A stretch of DNA of 64,000 nucleotides, taken from an uncultured Muribaculaceae bacterium (GTDB taxonomy: Bacteria; Bacteroidota; Bacteroidia; Bacteroidales; Muribaculaceae). The first letter of the stretch is position 1. Every line of letters begins with the position of its first letter. The stretch lies in the NCBI GenBank assembly GCA_947174635.1, contig CAMWJS010000007.1, positions 1 through 64,000 on the forward strand, read 5' to 3'. A model generated the notes under the pieces. It had not been told where the DNA came from. It saw only the letters and a program-made list of their open reading frames with translations, and made no database searches. The translations under genes were made by a program, and so were the position numbers. Shown here in pieces: positions 50,781 through 59,634 of the stretch.

Positions 50781-51992
50781 TTAATGATTGAGAAACAACG
50801 GCATGAATTCGAGCACCGACCTGTTGCCGTATGCGCCATTTTTTGCCGACTGCTCGTCAAAGAATACAACGCTGTCCGGCTCCATTTCCTGACGCCATAT
50901 CACAAACGGCACAGGATTGGCCGTATGCGTTTTCAAATGGCATGGAGTAGGGTGGTCGGGCAACAATGCGATGCTGACCGGCTCTTCTATTTCCTTTACA
51001 GCGGCAATTACCGGTTGTACTATGCGTTTGTCAAGATACTCGATAGTTTTCACTTTGAGATCTACGTCACCTTCGTGCCCGGCCTCATCACTGGCTTCAA
51101 CATGTAGGAATACAAAGTCATAGCCACTTTTAAGGGCATCTACGGCAGCCTTTGCCTTGCCTTCGTAATTGGTATCATAAAGTCCGGTAGCGCCTTCTAC
51201 CTCAAGCACATCCAATCCTGCATAACAACCGATTCCTTTGATTAAGTCCACGGCTGAAATCACAGCCCCTTTATTTATACCATATAGCTCATTTAATGTC
51301 GCCATAGAGGGCCGATATCCCAAAGACCATGGCCATATCATGTTTGCAGGGTCTTTGCCAATTTCCATCCTGCGTCTGTTGACGGGATGTTTCATCAGCA
51401 CCTCATACGAACGTCTCATCAGATCTATGAGCATATCGCATGTCGGCTTTGCATCATCGGTCAAAGCTTTTGGCAATACACTATCCACTTCTGCTCCGGG
51501 GACATCATGCGGGGGTGTACAATCAACATCTTTTTTCCCACCTTTTATCTTGAGAAGATGTCGATAAGATACACCGCAATGGAATGATATTATCTCCGAG
51601 CCAAGTTCATTTTGAAGTGTTTCTATAAGCTGGGAGGCTTCTTCAGTCGATATGTGTCCGGCCGAATGGTTTTTGATTTTTCCGTTTTCCACACAGATGA
51701 TGTTACAACGCATCGCCACTTCATCGGCTTCAATATCCACTCCCATACTTGCAGCTTCGAGCGAGCCGCGCCCCTCGTATACTTTGCTTACATCATAGCC
51801 GAGTATGCCAAGATTAGCGATTTCGCTGCCTGGTGCGAATCCCTCGGGGACGGTATTCAACATACCGCTCACTCCGTTTTTCGCAAGATAGTCGAATCCC
51901 GGCGTGATGGCATATTGCATCGGAGTCTGACCGTCCAGACTACCGATTGGCTCATCCGCCATCCCATCTCCAAGTATTATAATATGTTTCAT
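50781..51992 (-). CDS. Cofactor-independent phosphoglycerate mutase-like protein, candidate homoserine kinase
   Basis: 403 residues of the archaeal-type (ApgM) alkaline-phosphatase-fold family. Metal ligands: D in IILGDGMADEPIG, the catalytic serine in FAPGSEIANLGILGYD, FLHVEASDEAGHEGD, and LLPDHPTPCHLKTHTANPVPF. The gene sits between thrA and thrC where thrB normally is, and no GHMP-type homoserine kinase is seen. Literature on Bacteroidetes, as I recall it, assigns homoserine kinase activity to such mutase-like proteins. I infer the same here from the context; glycolytic mutase is the alternative. Confidence 0.82.
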   Translation of the reverse strand: MKHIIILGDGMADEPIGSLDGQTPMQYAITPGFDYLAKNGVSGMLNTVPEGFAPGSEIANLGILGYDVSKVYEGRGSLEAASMGVDIEADEVAMRCNIICVENGKIKNHSAGHISTEEASQLIETLQNELGSEIISFHCGVSYRHLLKIKGGKKDVDCTPPHDVPGAEVDSVLPKALTDDAKPTCDMLIDLMRRSYEVLMKHPVNRRRMEIGKDPANMIWPWSLGYRPSMATLNELYGINKGAVISAVDLIKGIGCYAGLDVLEVEGATGLYDTNYEGKAKAAVDALKSGYDFVFLHVEASDEAGHEGDVDLKVKTIEYLDKRIVQPVIAAVKEIEEPVSIALLPDHPTPCHLKTHTANPVPFVIWRQEMEPDSVVFFDEQSAKNGAYGNRSVLEFMPLFLNH

Positions 51993-52019
51993 AAGATTAT
52001 CATCTTAAATTCATTATGA

Positions 52020-54455
52020 CTACCGGATATTGGCGATACTTATAATATCGGCAAATACTCCGGCAGCTGTCACATCAGCTCCCGCGCCATATCCTTTTAT
52101 TATTATCGGATATTCTTTATACCGCTCAGTCGTCAGCGATATGACATTGTTGCTTCCTTCAAGGGAATAGAACGGATGGTCATGAGTAACCATCTGCAGA
52201 CTGACAGAAGCTTTGTTCTCATCAAGCTTTGCTACAAACCGGAACTGCTCGTTTTTATTTTCAGCCTCTATTCTTTTTTTCTCGAAAGTATCGTCAAGGT
52301 CCGTAATTGTTTTGAAAAAATCATCTATCGAACCCTCGAAATATTTTTCCGGGATAAACAGGTCGCGTTTCACATCTTCCTGTTCTACCCGATAACCGGC
52401 TTCCCGGGCAAGAATTACCAGTTTGCGTATGACATCTTTTCCCGACAAGTCAATGCGCGGGTCTGGCTCTGAGTAGCCGGCCTCACGCGCCATCTGTATC
52501 GCCTTGCTCAACGGAATATCTTTGCTCAACACATTGAATATATAATTGAGTGTTCCGGAGACCACGGCTTCTATGCGCAATATCTTGTCGCCTGAATTTA
52601 TCAGATTGTTTATCGTATTTATGATAGGCAATCCGGCGCCGACATTTGTCTCGAATAGGAATTTGACATCCTTTTTACGGGCAATCTTCTTGAGATTATA
52701 ATAGTTATCGTAATCGGAAGATGCCGCGATTTTATTAGCTGCCACTACATTGACATTATTGGAAAGCAAGTCGGCGTAATATTCGGCAATACTTACCGAA
52801 GCCGTACAATCGACAAATACAGGGTTATATATGTTCATTCCTATGACCCCATTTCGAATATTCTCTGGAGTCGCACTTATCGTCGACTCCCGCAGTCTTG
52901 CCTCATAATTAGACAAATTGATTCCTTCGGGGTCAAACAGCACATTCTTGGAGTTCGCGATTCCGACAACTTTCAGTTGCAAAGCTTTTTCCTTCAGCAG
53001 TTTCTCCTGCTGATGACGTATTTGCGACAATAATCTCCGACCTACGTTTCCAATGCCGACTATAAACAGATTTAACACCTGTGTCTCCGACAGAAAAAAC
53101 GAATCATGAATGACATTCAACGCCTTGGTCAGATTCGGACGCTCTATTACAAAAGAAATATTGGTCTCTGTCGCACCTTGCGCACACGCTATCACACTTA
53201 TACCATTACGACCAAGTGTATTGAACAGCTTCCCTGCTATACCGGCCGTATGTTTCATGTTTTCACCGACCACAGCAACTGTAGCGAGGTCATCCGTAAT
53301 GTCAACCCCGGTAAGCTCACCACGCTGAAGTTCAAGTTTGAACTCTTCTGATATCACATCGGCAGCCAAAGACGCTTCCGACGATTTTACTGCGATTGAT
53401 ATATTGTTCTCACTGGCAGCCTGAGACACAAGGAATACGCTGACACCATTACGAGCCAATGCATCAAAAATACGAGCGTTGATTCCATATATGCCTACCA
53501 TACCCAGTCCGCACACAGTAATAAGGCTGGTGTCATTGATTGACGAAATCCCTTTAATCGCTTTTCCCTCGGCAAAACGATGGTCTGACGATATCAGAGT
53601 GCCCTTTGCTGACGGATTAAAGGTATTCTTTACCCTTATGGGAATATTCTTGTGAAACACAGGATAAATGGTGGGCGGGTATATCACCTTGGCTCCGAAA
53701 TTGCAAAGCTCCATTGCTTCGGGAAATGAAAGGTTATCGATGACGTATGCCTTATCGATAACTCGCGGGTCAGCCGTCATGAAACCGTCCACATCGGTCC
53801 AGATCTCAAGAGCATCTGCATCGAGAGTAGCCGCCATGATAGCTGCAGTATAGTCGCTTCCTCCTCGCCCGAGATTGGTAATATCGCCATCCTTGTCAGA
53901 AGATATGAAGCCGGGGAGAATGGCTATATTGAAATCCGCATTATCAAATACGGCATGTATGGCCTTTGATGTAGCTTCAGTATCCAGTACATGTTTGCCA
54001 AACTGTTTCTTCGTTATGATAAAATTACGCGAGTCAAAATATGTAGCCCCGTCAATAACCCTTGAAATAATTACACTCGACAACCTCTCACCATAGCTCT
54101 CCACAACGTCAAGCGTACGCGGCGACAGGTCTTTAATCAGATTAATACCTCTGAATACATTGCCGAGTTCTTCAAGCAATGGATTTACTATTGATTTTAC
54201 ATCAAGGCGTTTGTCTTCCGAAACCACCTCATCTATAACCCGCAGATGACGCTCGACTATCGACGCGTAAATCTGAAGGTAAGAAATATCTCCTTTGCAC
54301 GCGAGCTTTGCAGTATTAATCAATTGGTCCGTAATGCCGCCAAGCGCGGAAACGACCACTATAACCTGCTCAGTCGAGCTCTCTACTATATTCTTTACAT
54401 TGCGGAGACTTGCGGGTGTACCGACCGATGTTCCGCCAAACTTCAATACTTTCAT
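52020..54455 (-). CDS. thrA: Bifunctional aspartokinase/homoserine dehydrogenase
   Basis: 811 residues. The kinase domain covers about 1-290 (MKVLKFGGTSVGTP, then LPGFISSDKDGDITNLGRGGSDYTAA and EIWTDVDGFMTADPR). Two ACT domains cover about 300-450 for threonine feedback (GMVGIYGINARIFDALARNGVSV; VAVVGENMKHTAGIAGKLF). The dehydrogenase covers about 460-811 (LFIVGIGNVGRRLLSQI, VVAANKIAASSDYDNY, VGAGLPIINTINNLINSGD). It catalyses steps one and three from aspartate to homoserine and is first gene of the threonine operon. Full length, no damage seen. Confidence 0.96.
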   Translation of the reverse strand: MKVLKFGGTSVGTPASLRNVKNIVESSTEQVIVVVSALGGITDQLINTAKLACKGDISYLQIYASIVERHLRVIDEVVSEDKRLDVKSIVNPLLEELGNVFRGINLIKDLSPRTLDVVESYGERLSSVIISRVIDGATYFDSRNFIITKKQFGKHVLDTEATSKAIHAVFDNADFNIAILPGFISSDKDGDITNLGRGGSDYTAAIMAATLDADALEIWTDVDGFMTADPRVIDKAYVIDNLSFPEAMELCNFGAKVIYPPTIYPVFHKNIPIRVKNTFNPSAKGTLISSDHRFAEGKAIKGISSINDTSLITVCGLGMVGIYGINARIFDALARNGVSVFLVSQAASENNISIAVKSSEASLAADVISEEFKLELQRGELTGVDITDDLATVAVVGENMKHTAGIAGKLFNTLGRNGISVIACAQGATETNISFVIERPNLTKALNVIHDSFFLSETQVLNLFIVGIGNVGRRLLSQIRHQQEKLLKEKALQLKVVGIANSKNVLFDPEGINLSNYEARLRESTISATPENIRNGVIGMNIYNPVFVDCTASVSIAEYYADLLSNNVNVVAANKIAASSDYDNYYNLKKIARKKDVKFLFETNVGAGLPIINTINNLINSGDKILRIEAVVSGTLNYIFNVLSKDIPLSKAIQMAREAGYSEPDPRIDLSGKDVIRKLVILAREAGYRVEQEDVKRDLFIPEKYFEGSIDDFFKTITDLDDTFEKKRIEAENKNEQFRFVAKLDENKASVSLQMVTHDHPFYSLEGSNNVISLTTERYKEYPIIIKGYGAGADVTAAGVFADIISIANIR

Positions 54456-54501
54456 ACCTTTTGTACTGATACCTTGTTTGAATTAAATCGTCATCGCAGC
54501 A

Positions 54502-54561
54502 CTAAATCAGGACCAACGTTTTGCAAATTGATATCCTCATATTCTTGTGCGATATGCGCAT
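54502..54561 (-). other. Short leader frame upstream of thrA
   Basis: ATG at 54561 opens a 19-codon frame with four isoleucines but only one threonine, ending 46 bp before thrA. It falls downstream of the -7 element, so it would be in the leader. Without a terminator/antiterminator pair, a role in attenuation is not supported. Confidence 0.25.
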
Positions 54562-54577
54562 TTTCGACTTGCTTCTA

Positions 54578-54585
54578 CAAAGATA
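54578..54585 (-). promoter_or_regulatory. -7 element of the threonine operon
   Basis: On the minus strand, TATCTTTG. No TTG at the usual distance. It would give a leader of about 115 nt before thrA. Confidence 0.5.
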
Positions 54586-54757
54586 ACTATTTTTAATTGC
54601 TAAAATATCACTTTGCAAAGTATTTTTAACGTTTATGTGATAATTTTGTCGTTTTATCCAACACTTTTGTTAAAATTCGCCCAAAATGTAAATGCGAAAG
54701 TCATTTTTCAGACGGCAACCGCCTTAATTTCTCATCCAAAACAAACATAATGTTTTT

Positions 54758-54801
54758 GCAGAAAAGCGATGACCCGGATAATGGAGCCATCGCTTTTCTG
54801 C
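54758..54801 (-). terminator. Long hairpin after the C10 peptidase gene
   Basis: Perfect 14-bp arms GCAGAAAAGCGATG (54758-54771) and its complement (54788-54801), 20 bp after the peptidase stop. The T-run on the minus strand is inside the arm and not after it, so termination is likely but not textbook. Confidence 0.65.
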
Positions 54802-54820
54802 AATTATTATTTATAATGAA

Positions 54821-57121
54821 CTATTTCAACATGTGTTTAAATGACTCCACCGAGCCATCAGAATAAACTATTCGTTCTATGTAGATTCCGTTACATACAT
54901 TTTCTACATCCACACTAATGCCAGTCAGGGTAAAAAGCTGCCTTGACACGACTTCCTTCACTCCTTTATCCTCGACATTAACCGAAGTCGTGCTTGCATT
55001 AATGTGAAGCGTAGCAATTGTATCGGTCAGTTTACCGCTCTTGGCATACAAAGCCACATCGTAACTTTTGCCGATTTCGAGATCTGGAAGAGCTCCGGCT
55101 ATATGTATTGTCTGCGTTTCATCCTGTGGAATGTATAATGTATTGCTATATAGCGTTTGATTGGAATATGAAGACCCTTCCTTAAAGAATTTTGCCCAAA
55201 TTTGTCCGATAAAATATCCGCCCGTTGATTTTACATTCACTTCAAAGTCAATATCATTATTATTGACATTATCAGGATTACCCTTAAATCCAGTACCTTC
55301 ACGTATGATTTCAATCTGCGCCTGGCTTGTATCTGGTTTTTCTTGTATCTCAATGATATACATCTCGCTGACCACATTGTTATAATAGTCAACAAACGCG
55401 AGCTTATATGTGCCGGGGCTAATTGTCATGTTTCTATATTTACTGAATTCCGAAATGTATTCGAAATCAGCGCTATCACCACTCAAAAGCACGAATAATG
55501 GCGTGTTGTCTCCATATGCATATTTTGTTGTTTCATCTTCGCCATAGAGCACAGCATAAACATAGTTTCGATAATCCCCTTCACCATTGTTTACAATAGT
55601 AGCATTAAAACGGAATTCACAGTCTATAAAGAATGGAGTATCAAATTTATCAATTTCAACCGACAGATCTACGCCTATTCCATCGGAGAAATACGCTACT
55701 CCGTTTTCAACTACAACATTGACGTATGACGGCTCATAACTTGACACATTTATTCGACGCCAGCCATTGTCATCTTCTTCGCCGCCTTTATAGACAAGAT
55801 ACATGCGGTATTTACCGTCAGCCACATCCTCCGGTATTGAAGCACTGAGGTTATAAATTGAATTTCCACCTGCGATATATACCTGTTCTTTTATTACAAA
55901 ATATTGTTCGTTATCATTGACCTCTGACACAAGCTTATATCCAATTGCGCCTCTGAAAGAGCCCTCATTTCTGTTTTGAATAAGACTATTGATAGTAAAT
56001 TCTTCTCCCAGTGAAATTTCGCTAACTTTTACACTGAAGCTTCCCGTAGATAATATATAGTTTGGTTTCATGCCCAAAGTTGATGGGCAAATATTAGCTA
56101 TCACATTCACATTGCTGTTATATCCTCCTGAAGAGCCTCCAGAGCCTTGTTCTTCAGGAGTCATAGCTGTAAGTTTGAAATATCCGTCAGATCTACCTCC
56201 CCATCCCCAATTCATATGGAAGTATCCATCGCCAGCATAGCCGTCGCATACAAATGCATGCCCCGTCTTACCTCTGAATCCATTAATAATCACAGGCCCG
56301 TAATCACAAAGCTGGTCATACATAAAATCATTCCATCCTTTGACGCTGTATTTCGCCATATACGGATTGGCAATATATTTATCATATCCTAATGAAACAA
56401 GCCCTTTCATAATTTGCTGTGGCGTAGATGATGACTCAAAGCTATTATACACTGTACGACTTGCATTCCCACATTCCAACATCAGTTTTGCCACGGCATT
56501 GCGCTGTTTATCATTATAAGTGCCGGAATAGCTGTCAAGCATGTTTGCCCAGTCAAAAGCCATCGAAGCATAACGATGATAATTAAGCACTTGTGCCATT
56601 GCAGTTGCACCACAACCCGTAGGACAATGCATATATCCAATTTGATCCATTGGGCAAAGATAATTGTATGGCTCATTTTGATCCCACGTTGTTGACATAA
56701 GAGGAGCTATTGCCGGACGGTCGGACTGTTGAGACGTTGCTGAATACTCTGAACGATTGCCGTTTTCACGCATCCATTCAATCTGTGCTGCGTATTCATC
56801 AAGCCACCATTGCATAGCTGGATTGATATCTGATACGTCAAAATCTTCTGCTTTTCCATAACCAAGTAGCGGGGGCACACAATCATCTGCTGAAAGAACA
56901 AAATACCCATCGCCGTCAGCGGCCGAAAATAAATATACTGCAGGTTGTTTGTCGGCAATACGTGTAGATACCAGTCGTGGACTCTGCTTCACTGATGATA
57001 CCACTGATTTTATGGCATTCATGCCTTGAATACGTTTAAGAGCTTGCTCCGGCGTCAACACACCTGCAACTCCTGTCAAGCCAACAGAGATTAATGTAAG
57101 TGTTGAAATCAATTTTTTCAT
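54821..57121 (-). CDS. C10 family (streptopain-like) cysteine peptidase with sorting-like tail
   Basis: 766 residues. Signal peptide MKKLISTLTLISVGLTGVAG; an inhibitory Spi-like propeptide at about 25-150 (VYLFSAADGDGYFVLSADDCVPPLLGYG). In the peptidase domain the nucleophilic cysteine is in MHCPTGCGATAMAQVLNYH, the histidine in GKTGHAFVCDGYAGDG, and the conserved NWGWGG follows. Several beta-sandwich domains of about 350 residues come next. The last 50 residues (VVSRQLFTLTGISVDVENVCNGIYIERIVY) resemble the type A sorting signal of type IX secretion, suggesting export to the cell surface. It is monocistronic. Confidence 0.88.
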   Translation of the reverse strand: MKKLISTLTLISVGLTGVAGVLTPEQALKRIQGMNAIKSVVSSVKQSPRLVSTRIADKQPAVYLFSAADGDGYFVLSADDCVPPLLGYGKAEDFDVSDINPAMQWWLDEYAAQIEWMRENGNRSEYSATSQQSDRPAIAPLMSTTWDQNEPYNYLCPMDQIGYMHCPTGCGATAMAQVLNYHRYASMAFDWANMLDSYSGTYNDKQRNAVAKLMLECGNASRTVYNSFESSSTPQQIMKGLVSLGYDKYIANPYMAKYSVKGWNDFMYDQLCDYGPVIINGFRGKTGHAFVCDGYAGDGYFHMNWGWGGRSDGYFKLTAMTPEEQGSGGSSGGYNSNVNVIANICPSTLGMKPNYILSTGSFSVKVSEISLGEEFTINSLIQNRNEGSFRGAIGYKLVSEVNDNEQYFVIKEQVYIAGGNSIYNLSASIPEDVADGKYRMYLVYKGGEEDDNGWRRINVSSYEPSYVNVVVENGVAYFSDGIGVDLSVEIDKFDTPFFIDCEFRFNATIVNNGEGDYRNYVYAVLYGEDETTKYAYGDNTPLFVLLSGDSADFEYISEFSKYRNMTISPGTYKLAFVDYYNNVVSEMYIIEIQEKPDTSQAQIEIIREGTGFKGNPDNVNNNDIDFEVNVKSTGGYFIGQIWAKFFKEGSSYSNQTLYSNTLYIPQDETQTIHIAGALPDLEIGKSYDVALYAKSGKLTDTIATLHINASTTSVNVEDKGVKEVVSRQLFTLTGISVDVENVCNGIYIERIVYSDGSVESFKHMLK

Positions 57122-57146
57122 GACGAAAAGTTAAGGTTAAATAACA

Positions 57147-57154
57147 CAAATTTA
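57147..57154 (-). promoter_or_regulatory. -7 element of the C10 peptidase gene
   Basis: On the minus strand, TAAATTTG, 25 bp before the ATG. No matching TTG upstream. Confidence 0.45.
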
Positions 57155-57190
57155 ACTTAAATTTGTAAATATATAAAATACTACCTTAAC

Positions 57191-57240
57191 AAAATAAAGA
57201 AGTGGAACGATTTTTTTGATTCGTTCCACTTCTTTATTTT
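57191..57240 (-). terminator. Perfect 20-bp inverted repeat terminator
   Basis: Bases 57191-57210 are the exact reverse complement of 57221-57240 around a 10-base loop. The arms contain A/T ends, giving a T-run on either strand. It lies 45 bp after the small EF-hand-like gene and probably ends the glmS transcript. Confidence 0.85.
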
Positions 57241-57285
57241 GTATTTATCTTAATATACGCTATTATATAAGCGACACATCAATAT

Positions 57286-57516
57286 TTATTTGCCGAAAAT
57301 ATTTCCAATCTTACCTTTGATTTCCTCAAAAACGCCTTCTTTTACGCCATCGCCATCAAGATCTCCGACAAGCCCGGCGCTTTTGACTTTTTCAATAATC
57401 TCTGTTATTGAAAATTTACTCGTATCAATACCTTTAAGATGGTCTGTGATTGCGGCCACATTGATCTTGTCTCCAAATTTTGATTGCAATTCAGATATTA
57501 TATTCTGGACATCCAT
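57286..57516 (-). CDS. Small EF-hand-like protein
   Basis: 76 residues from the ATG at 57516 (MDVQNIISEL); a longer upstream frame adds unlikely sequence. Amphipathic helices (IISELQSKFGDKI, FSITEIIEKVKSA) precede the loop DLDGDGVKEGVFEEI, which matches the first half of a calcium-binding EF-hand (D-x-D-x-D-G). It is probably cytosolic, as there is no signal peptide. It follows glmS by 85 bp on the same strand and precedes a strong terminator. It resembles short Bacteroidetes proteins of unknown role. Function not assigned. Confidence 0.65.
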   Translation of the reverse strand: MDVQNIISELQSKFGDKINVAAITDHLKGIDTSKFSITEIIEKVKSAGLVGDLDGDGVKEGVFEEIKGKIGNIFGK

Positions 57517-57601
57517 AACATTTAATTTTAAATTGACAATAAGGTTATCTTGATATTGATAACGATTGGAGCAAGACAAATGTTTTCAGGTCTACTGATA
57601 A

Positions 57602-59440
57602 TCACTCAACAGTGACTGACTTGGCAAGATTGCGTGGCATGTCGACATTGCAGCCTTTCTTGACAGCAATATGATATGCCAACAATTGCAGCGGGATTGA
57701 TACAATGATGGGGGAGAGGCATTCAGGCACTTTGGGTATTTCCAGCGTATGGTCAGCAATCTCTTTTATTGCTTTATCTCCCTTAGTCACAATCGCGATT
57801 ACAGACCCTCCACGAGCCTTGACCTGCTGTATGTTTGAGATAATCTTATCATGCAAATCATCCATTGGTGCAATTACCACGGTAGGAAGCTCATGGTCGA
57901 TGAGCGCAATCGGCCCATGTTTCATTTCCGCAGCCGGATATCCTTCGGCATGTATATACGATATTTCCTTTAGTTTTAACGCACCCTCCAACGCCGACGG
58001 GTAATTGTAGCCACGACCAAGATAGAGGAAGTTATGAACATACGTATAGGTATTCGAAAGCTTCTCAATCGTCTTGTTCAGGTTAAGCGTTTCCTTAATA
58101 AGAGCAGGAAGCATTTCTATTGCCGATGCAACTCGCACAAGGGTGTCCGGCGTCACCGTATTACGCAATTGCCCGATAGCAAGCGCAAGCATTGTAAGCA
58201 CCGTCACCTGACCGGTAAAAGCTTTTGTTGATGCCACACCGATTTCCGGTCCTACATGTATATATGTTCCGGAATCAGTAGCACGCGCTATCGAAGAACC
58301 GACTACATTGCAGATACCGTAAACAAAAGCCCCCTTCTCCTTTGCAAGAGATATCGCAGCAAGAGTATCGGCCGTTTCGCCAGACTGAGAGATAGCTATT
58401 ACGATATCACGAGAAGTAATGACCGGATTAGAATAACGGAACTCACTCGCATATTCCACTTCGACAGGCACACGTGCGATATCCTGAAGAAGACGTTTAC
58501 CAATCAGGCCTGCATGCCAAGATGTGCCACAGGCAACTATAATGATACGGTCGGCTTTCGTGAATTTTTCGCGATTTTCATCTACGCCTGAGAGCTGAAT
58601 ATGGTTGTTCACCACACGCCCGCGTATACTGTCTTCAATAGTTGAAGCCTGCTCAAAAATTTCCTTCAGCATGAAATGAGGATAACCACCTTTTTCAAGT
58701 TGCGAAACAGAGAGCTTTAACGTCTGGATATCAATATTTGACGGCTCGTTATCAGAAGTAACCACTCGCAATGGTTCGCCTTTCTTTATGATTGCGATTT
58801 CATCATCATTGAGATAAACAACCTTATCTGTATAATCAATAATCGGAGTCGCATCTGAGGCCAGATAAGTTGCATCCTCTCCGATACCGATAACAAGAGG
58901 AGAACTCTTACGAGCTGCAATTATTGTGTCGGGAGTATTACGGTCAACTACAGCTATTGCATATGCGCCCACCACCTGTCCAAGAGCTTCAGTAACAGCC
59001 TCGACAAGCGTACAGTTATTGTTTTCCTTAACATATTGTATAAGCTGCACAAGCACCTCCGTATCAGTTTCGCTTTTAAATTCGCACCCGTGCTTAATCA
59101 AGGCCTGTTTGAGCACATTATAATTCTCAATAGTACCATTATGTACAATCGCAAGATTCCCGTCGGCACTCATGTGAGGGTGAGCATTTATATCGTTGGG
59201 TTCTCCATGTGTAGCCCATCGTGTATGGGCGATACCAATAGTCCCTTCAATATCTTTTGACTGGCAAAAATTTTCCAAATCAGCGACTTTTCCGCGCGTC
59301 TTATATAGATTTAGTTCATTACTTTGATTTAAAATAGCCACACCTGCGCTATCATATCCACGATATTCCAAGCGATGAAGGCCTTTAACCAGAACTTGAA
59401 AACATTGTGAATTTCCTATGTAACCAACTATTCCACACAT
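57602..59440 (-). CDS. glmS: Glutamine-fructose-6-phosphate aminotransferase
   Basis: 612 residues. It makes glucosamine-6-phosphate for peptidoglycan and lipopolysaccharide. The start MCGIVGYIG exposes the catalytic Cys2 after methionine removal. The glutaminase domain (about 2-230) has GIAHTRWATHGEPNDINAHPH. Two sugar-isomerase domains follow (IIVACGTSWHAGLIGKRLLQ, ISQSGETADTLAAISLAKEKGA, VASTKAFTGQV), and the end is DMPRNLAKSVTVE. Full length. Its leader contains a small CTGCG/CGCAG hairpin but no glmS ribozyme, which belongs to Firmicutes. Confidence 0.97.
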   Translation of the reverse strand: MCGIVGYIGNSQCFQVLVKGLHRLEYRGYDSAGVAILNQSNELNLYKTRGKVADLENFCQSKDIEGTIGIAHTRWATHGEPNDINAHPHMSADGNLAIVHNGTIENYNVLKQALIKHGCEFKSETDTEVLVQLIQYVKENNNCTLVEAVTEALGQVVGAYAIAVVDRNTPDTIIAARKSSPLVIGIGEDATYLASDATPIIDYTDKVVYLNDDEIAIIKKGEPLRVVTSDNEPSNIDIQTLKLSVSQLEKGGYPHFMLKEIFEQASTIEDSIRGRVVNNHIQLSGVDENREKFTKADRIIIVACGTSWHAGLIGKRLLQDIARVPVEVEYASEFRYSNPVITSRDIVIAISQSGETADTLAAISLAKEKGAFVYGICNVVGSSIARATDSGTYIHVGPEIGVASTKAFTGQVTVLTMLALAIGQLRNTVTPDTLVRVASAIEMLPALIKETLNLNKTIEKLSNTYTYVHNFLYLGRGYNYPSALEGALKLKEISYIHAEGYPAAEMKHGPIALIDHELPTVVIAPMDDLHDKIISNIQQVKARGGSVIAIVTKGDKAIKEIADHTLEIPKVPECLSPIIVSIPLQLLAYHIAVKKGCNVDMPRNLAKSVTVE

Positions 59441-59537
59441 ACAGTACTTTTTCTTAATCGATTAAAATATGTTTAATATATAAATCACCAAAAAGAAGCA
59501 TGCTGCGTTTTAAACCGCAGTCTTCTCAAAAATAATG

Positions 59538-59567
59538 CAAATATACGACTTTTTAACGACATTTCAA
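59538..59567 (-). promoter_or_regulatory. glmS promoter
   Basis: On the minus strand, TTG (59565-59567), 19 bp, TATATTTG (59538-59545); leader about 90 nt. Confidence 0.7.
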
Positions 59568-59579
59568 AACGACACAAAT

Positions 59580-59613
59580 AACGGCGGATAGTTCCTAAAA
59601 ACCACCCGCCGTT
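59580..59613 (-). terminator. Hairpin after the methylmalonyl-CoA mutase genes
   Basis: AACGGCGG (59580-59587) and CCGCCGTT (59606-59613), perfect 8-bp arms, 22 bp after the large-subunit stop. Only a weak T-run follows on the minus strand. Confidence 0.55.
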
Positions 59614-59634
59614 GATTATCTATCAGTTAAACTG

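Noticed and set aside
54502..54561. Threonine attenuation leader before thrA
   Set aside because: The short frame has one threonine and no terminator/antiterminator hairpins follow; kept only as a low-confidence feature.
59441..59537. glmS ribozyme
   Set aside because: Only a short CTGCG/CGCAG hairpin is present; the ribozyme core is absent and the class is confined mainly to Firmicutes.
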